Below, piece by piece: positions 7,151 through 8,226 of a stretch of 8,226 nt of DNA. Source of the stretch: Methanothrix sp. (lineage in GTDB: Archaea > Halobacteriota > Methanosarcinia > Methanotrichales > Methanotrichaceae); contig JAQTXY010000063.1 in assembly GCA_028688535.1 (NCBI GenBank), positions 1-8,226 of the forward strand, read 5' to 3'. The stretch's first letter is position 1; every line of letters starts with the position of its first letter. The notes beneath the pieces were generated by a model. The model saw only the letters and a program-made list of their open reading frames with translations. It was not told the DNA's origin and ran no database searches. Made by a program: the position numbers and the translations under genes.

Positions 7151-8226
7151 TTACTCGTCTATCGGGCAGCTGCAGCTCGGGCAAGAGCCGCAACTCCCTC
7201 CATCCCCTGCGATCTCATCATTGCAGATCATCTCCATTCTGTCCAGTCCCCACTCCGGAGGCCGCCATCCATCCTCGGCGTAAGATGTTGCTTCGCCAAT
7301 AGTCACCGTGGCGCTGGCTGCTGCCATCCCTCCGCCTGATCCGTCCAGGGCATGAGCTTCAGCCTGGGCGGTGTTCACGAACCTGCCGTTTTGCATTGCC
7401 GAAGCCCGGTATTCGATGAACCGGCTCTTACCGGCAGGTATGGCTCCCGTCACCCAGACCAGATCCTGTCCCTGCACCTGGGGCTCGGCGGAAGCATTCA
7501 GGAGTTGCAGTCCCACGGGCAGACGATCTGTGACCTGGGCCACCAGGCTCACGTTAGCTCGGTTTTGCAGAAGGATGCGATACCAGATGGTCCTGCCGTC
7601 GGCGTCGTCCACACGCGCCTGCTTTTCCATGAGCATATCCGGCTGGCAGCATGAGAGCCAGCCAAACTGCATGACGCTCATATTGCCAGCAGTCACCCAC
7701 TCGTCGTTATGCCCGCCGGATGCGTAGACCAGATTGACCAGTTCATCCTGGGGGTCGGTTAAATTCAGCCTCAGGCTGATGGTCACAGACTGGCCGATGC
7801 CCAGGTAGAGCAGCGACCAATTAGCGTAACCGCCAGCCAGTTTTGCGGGCTTGAGCGAGGAGCTGAGGTAATCGGTTCCGGCTGGGAAGATATCCCATAC
7901 ATAGACCGGGCCCAGGGCCGTGTTGCCGTCGTTCTGAACGGTGATGGTATAATCGGCGGCAGCCGTTCCGGGCACCAACCAGCCGGTCTTGTTCAGAGTG
8001 AGGTGAGGCCGGTCGAAGCGGGAGACTCCGCCCAGGTGGACCTTGCGCTGCAAGGAATACTCACCCACGTACTCTTCATCCTGGTCCAGCATGCTCCTGT
8101 TACCGGATTCATAGACTGCCCGGAAGCGTCCCTGGCCGCGATAGCTGAGGTTGCTGGACATATCGTTCAGCCCCGAGGCCTTTGTCTCTTCTTTGATGTA
8201 GTCCGCACTGCTGATCTCCTGGCCCA
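7151..8226 (-). CDS. Large secreted DUF11-repeat surface protein, N-terminus cut by window edge
   Basis: The frame is open to the right edge, with 357 residues visible; the internal ATG at 8161 is not the start because 21 upstream codons continue without a stop. Two DUF11-type beta-sandwich repeats are visible. Counting from the Met at 8161, the first spans about 53-150 (TLNKTG, DYTITVQNDGNTAL, VYVWDIFPAGTDYLSS) and the second about 176-290 (TIWYRILLQNRANVSL, VTDRLPVGLQLLNAS). Eight N-glycosylation sequons (NLS, NRS, NKT, NWS, NLT, NMS, NVS, NAS) suggest a heavily glycosylated extracellular protein. The C-terminus has no hydrophobic anchor; it ends in a short tail with C-x2-C-x2-C-x-C, and a CC pair lies between the repeats. 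The family is common on the surface of Methanothrix and other methanogens, with unknown function; adhesion or envelope structure is an inference. Hand-counted G+C in two 60-base samples is 65%, higher than its neighbours. It is convergent with the kinase, leaving 69 bp between the stops, with no clear terminator. Confidence 0.8.
   Translation of the reverse strand, partial: GQEISSADYIKEETKASGLNDMSSNLSYRGQGRFRAVYESGNRSMLDQDEEYVGEYSLQRKVHLGGVSRFDRPHLTLNKTGWLVPGTAAADYTITVQNDGNTALGPVYVWDIFPAGTDYLSSSLKPAKLAGGYANWSLLYLGIGQSVTISLRLNLTDPQDELVNLVYASGGHNDEWVTAGNMSVMQFGWLSCCQPDMLMEKQARVDDADGRTIWYRILLQNRANVSLVAQVTDRLPVGLQLLNASAEPQVQGQDLVWVTGAIPAGKSRFIEYRASAMQNGRFVNTAQAEAHALDGSGGGMAAASATVTIGEATSYAEDGWRPPEWGLDRMEMICNDEIAGDGGSCGSCPSCSCPIDE

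Noticed and set aside
7352..7727. Two plus-strand frames of about 100-118 residues opposite the DUF11 gene
   Set aside because: They are mirror frames of a G+C-rich coding region, with low-complexity, arginine/serine-rich translations and no own ribosome binding site.
7151..8161. A complete 336-residue gene starting at ATG 8161
   Set aside because: The frame continues upstream without a stop to the window edge, there is no ribosome binding site or signal peptide at 8161, and upstream residues continue the same kind of protein, so this is an internal Met.
1..8226. Mobile element, CRISPR array, tRNA or rRNA gene
   Set aside because: No transposase or integrase motifs, no regularly spaced repeats and no RNA-gene-like sequence were seen; gaps between genes are only 2, 38, 116 and 69 bp.

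Overview
The window reads as chromosomal DNA of a methanogenic archaeon of the Methanosarcinales, most likely Methanothrix (Methanosaeta) or a close relative. This rests on four things: a COG1361-type archaeal surface protein beside an MMPL/RND exporter, a GbsR/MarR-like regulator, a cytoplasmic PAS-GAF-GAF hybrid histidine kinase with the methanogen-style GAF signature, and a DUF11 surface protein of the kind abundant in Methanothrix. Promoter-like sequences are archaeal (A/T-rich TATA-type boxes, one apparently leaderless start). The genus is an inference from remembered family distributions; no search was run.

Left part (1-3734) is one functional unit. On the minus strand, a 12-TM RND/MMPL transporter (811-3177) is followed after 2 bases by a secreted COG1361 S-layer-domain protein (808 to beyond the left edge). 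The ribosome binding site of the second gene lies in the last codons of the first, so the two are probably translationally coupled. Divergently, only 38 bp away, a GbsR/MarR-like winged-helix regulator (3216-3734, plus) begins. The shared gap holds one A/T-rich element that can act as a TATA box in both directions, and a perfect 7-bp inverted repeat (3235-3249) lies just inside the regulator frame. The simplest model is a one-component regulator controlling itself and an envelope export pair.

Centre (3735-7081): a 116-bp gap with two TATA-like elements precedes a 1076-residue soluble hybrid histidine kinase that starts with TTG. Its order is PAS, GAF, GAF, coiled coil, HisKA, HATPase, a degenerate receiver and a canonical C-terminal receiver. 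No DNA-binding output domain or cognate regulator is visible here.

Right part (7151-8226, minus): the C-terminal part of a large secreted protein with two DUF11 repeats, many N-glycosylation sequons and a cysteine-rich tail, convergent with the kinase. Its hand-sampled G+C (about 65%) is clearly above that of the regulator and the N-terminal part of the kinase (about 38-42%). No RNA genes, CRISPR arrays, insertion sequences or integrase sites were seen. The strongest candidate for an under-described system is the regulator/RND transporter/S-layer-protein module.
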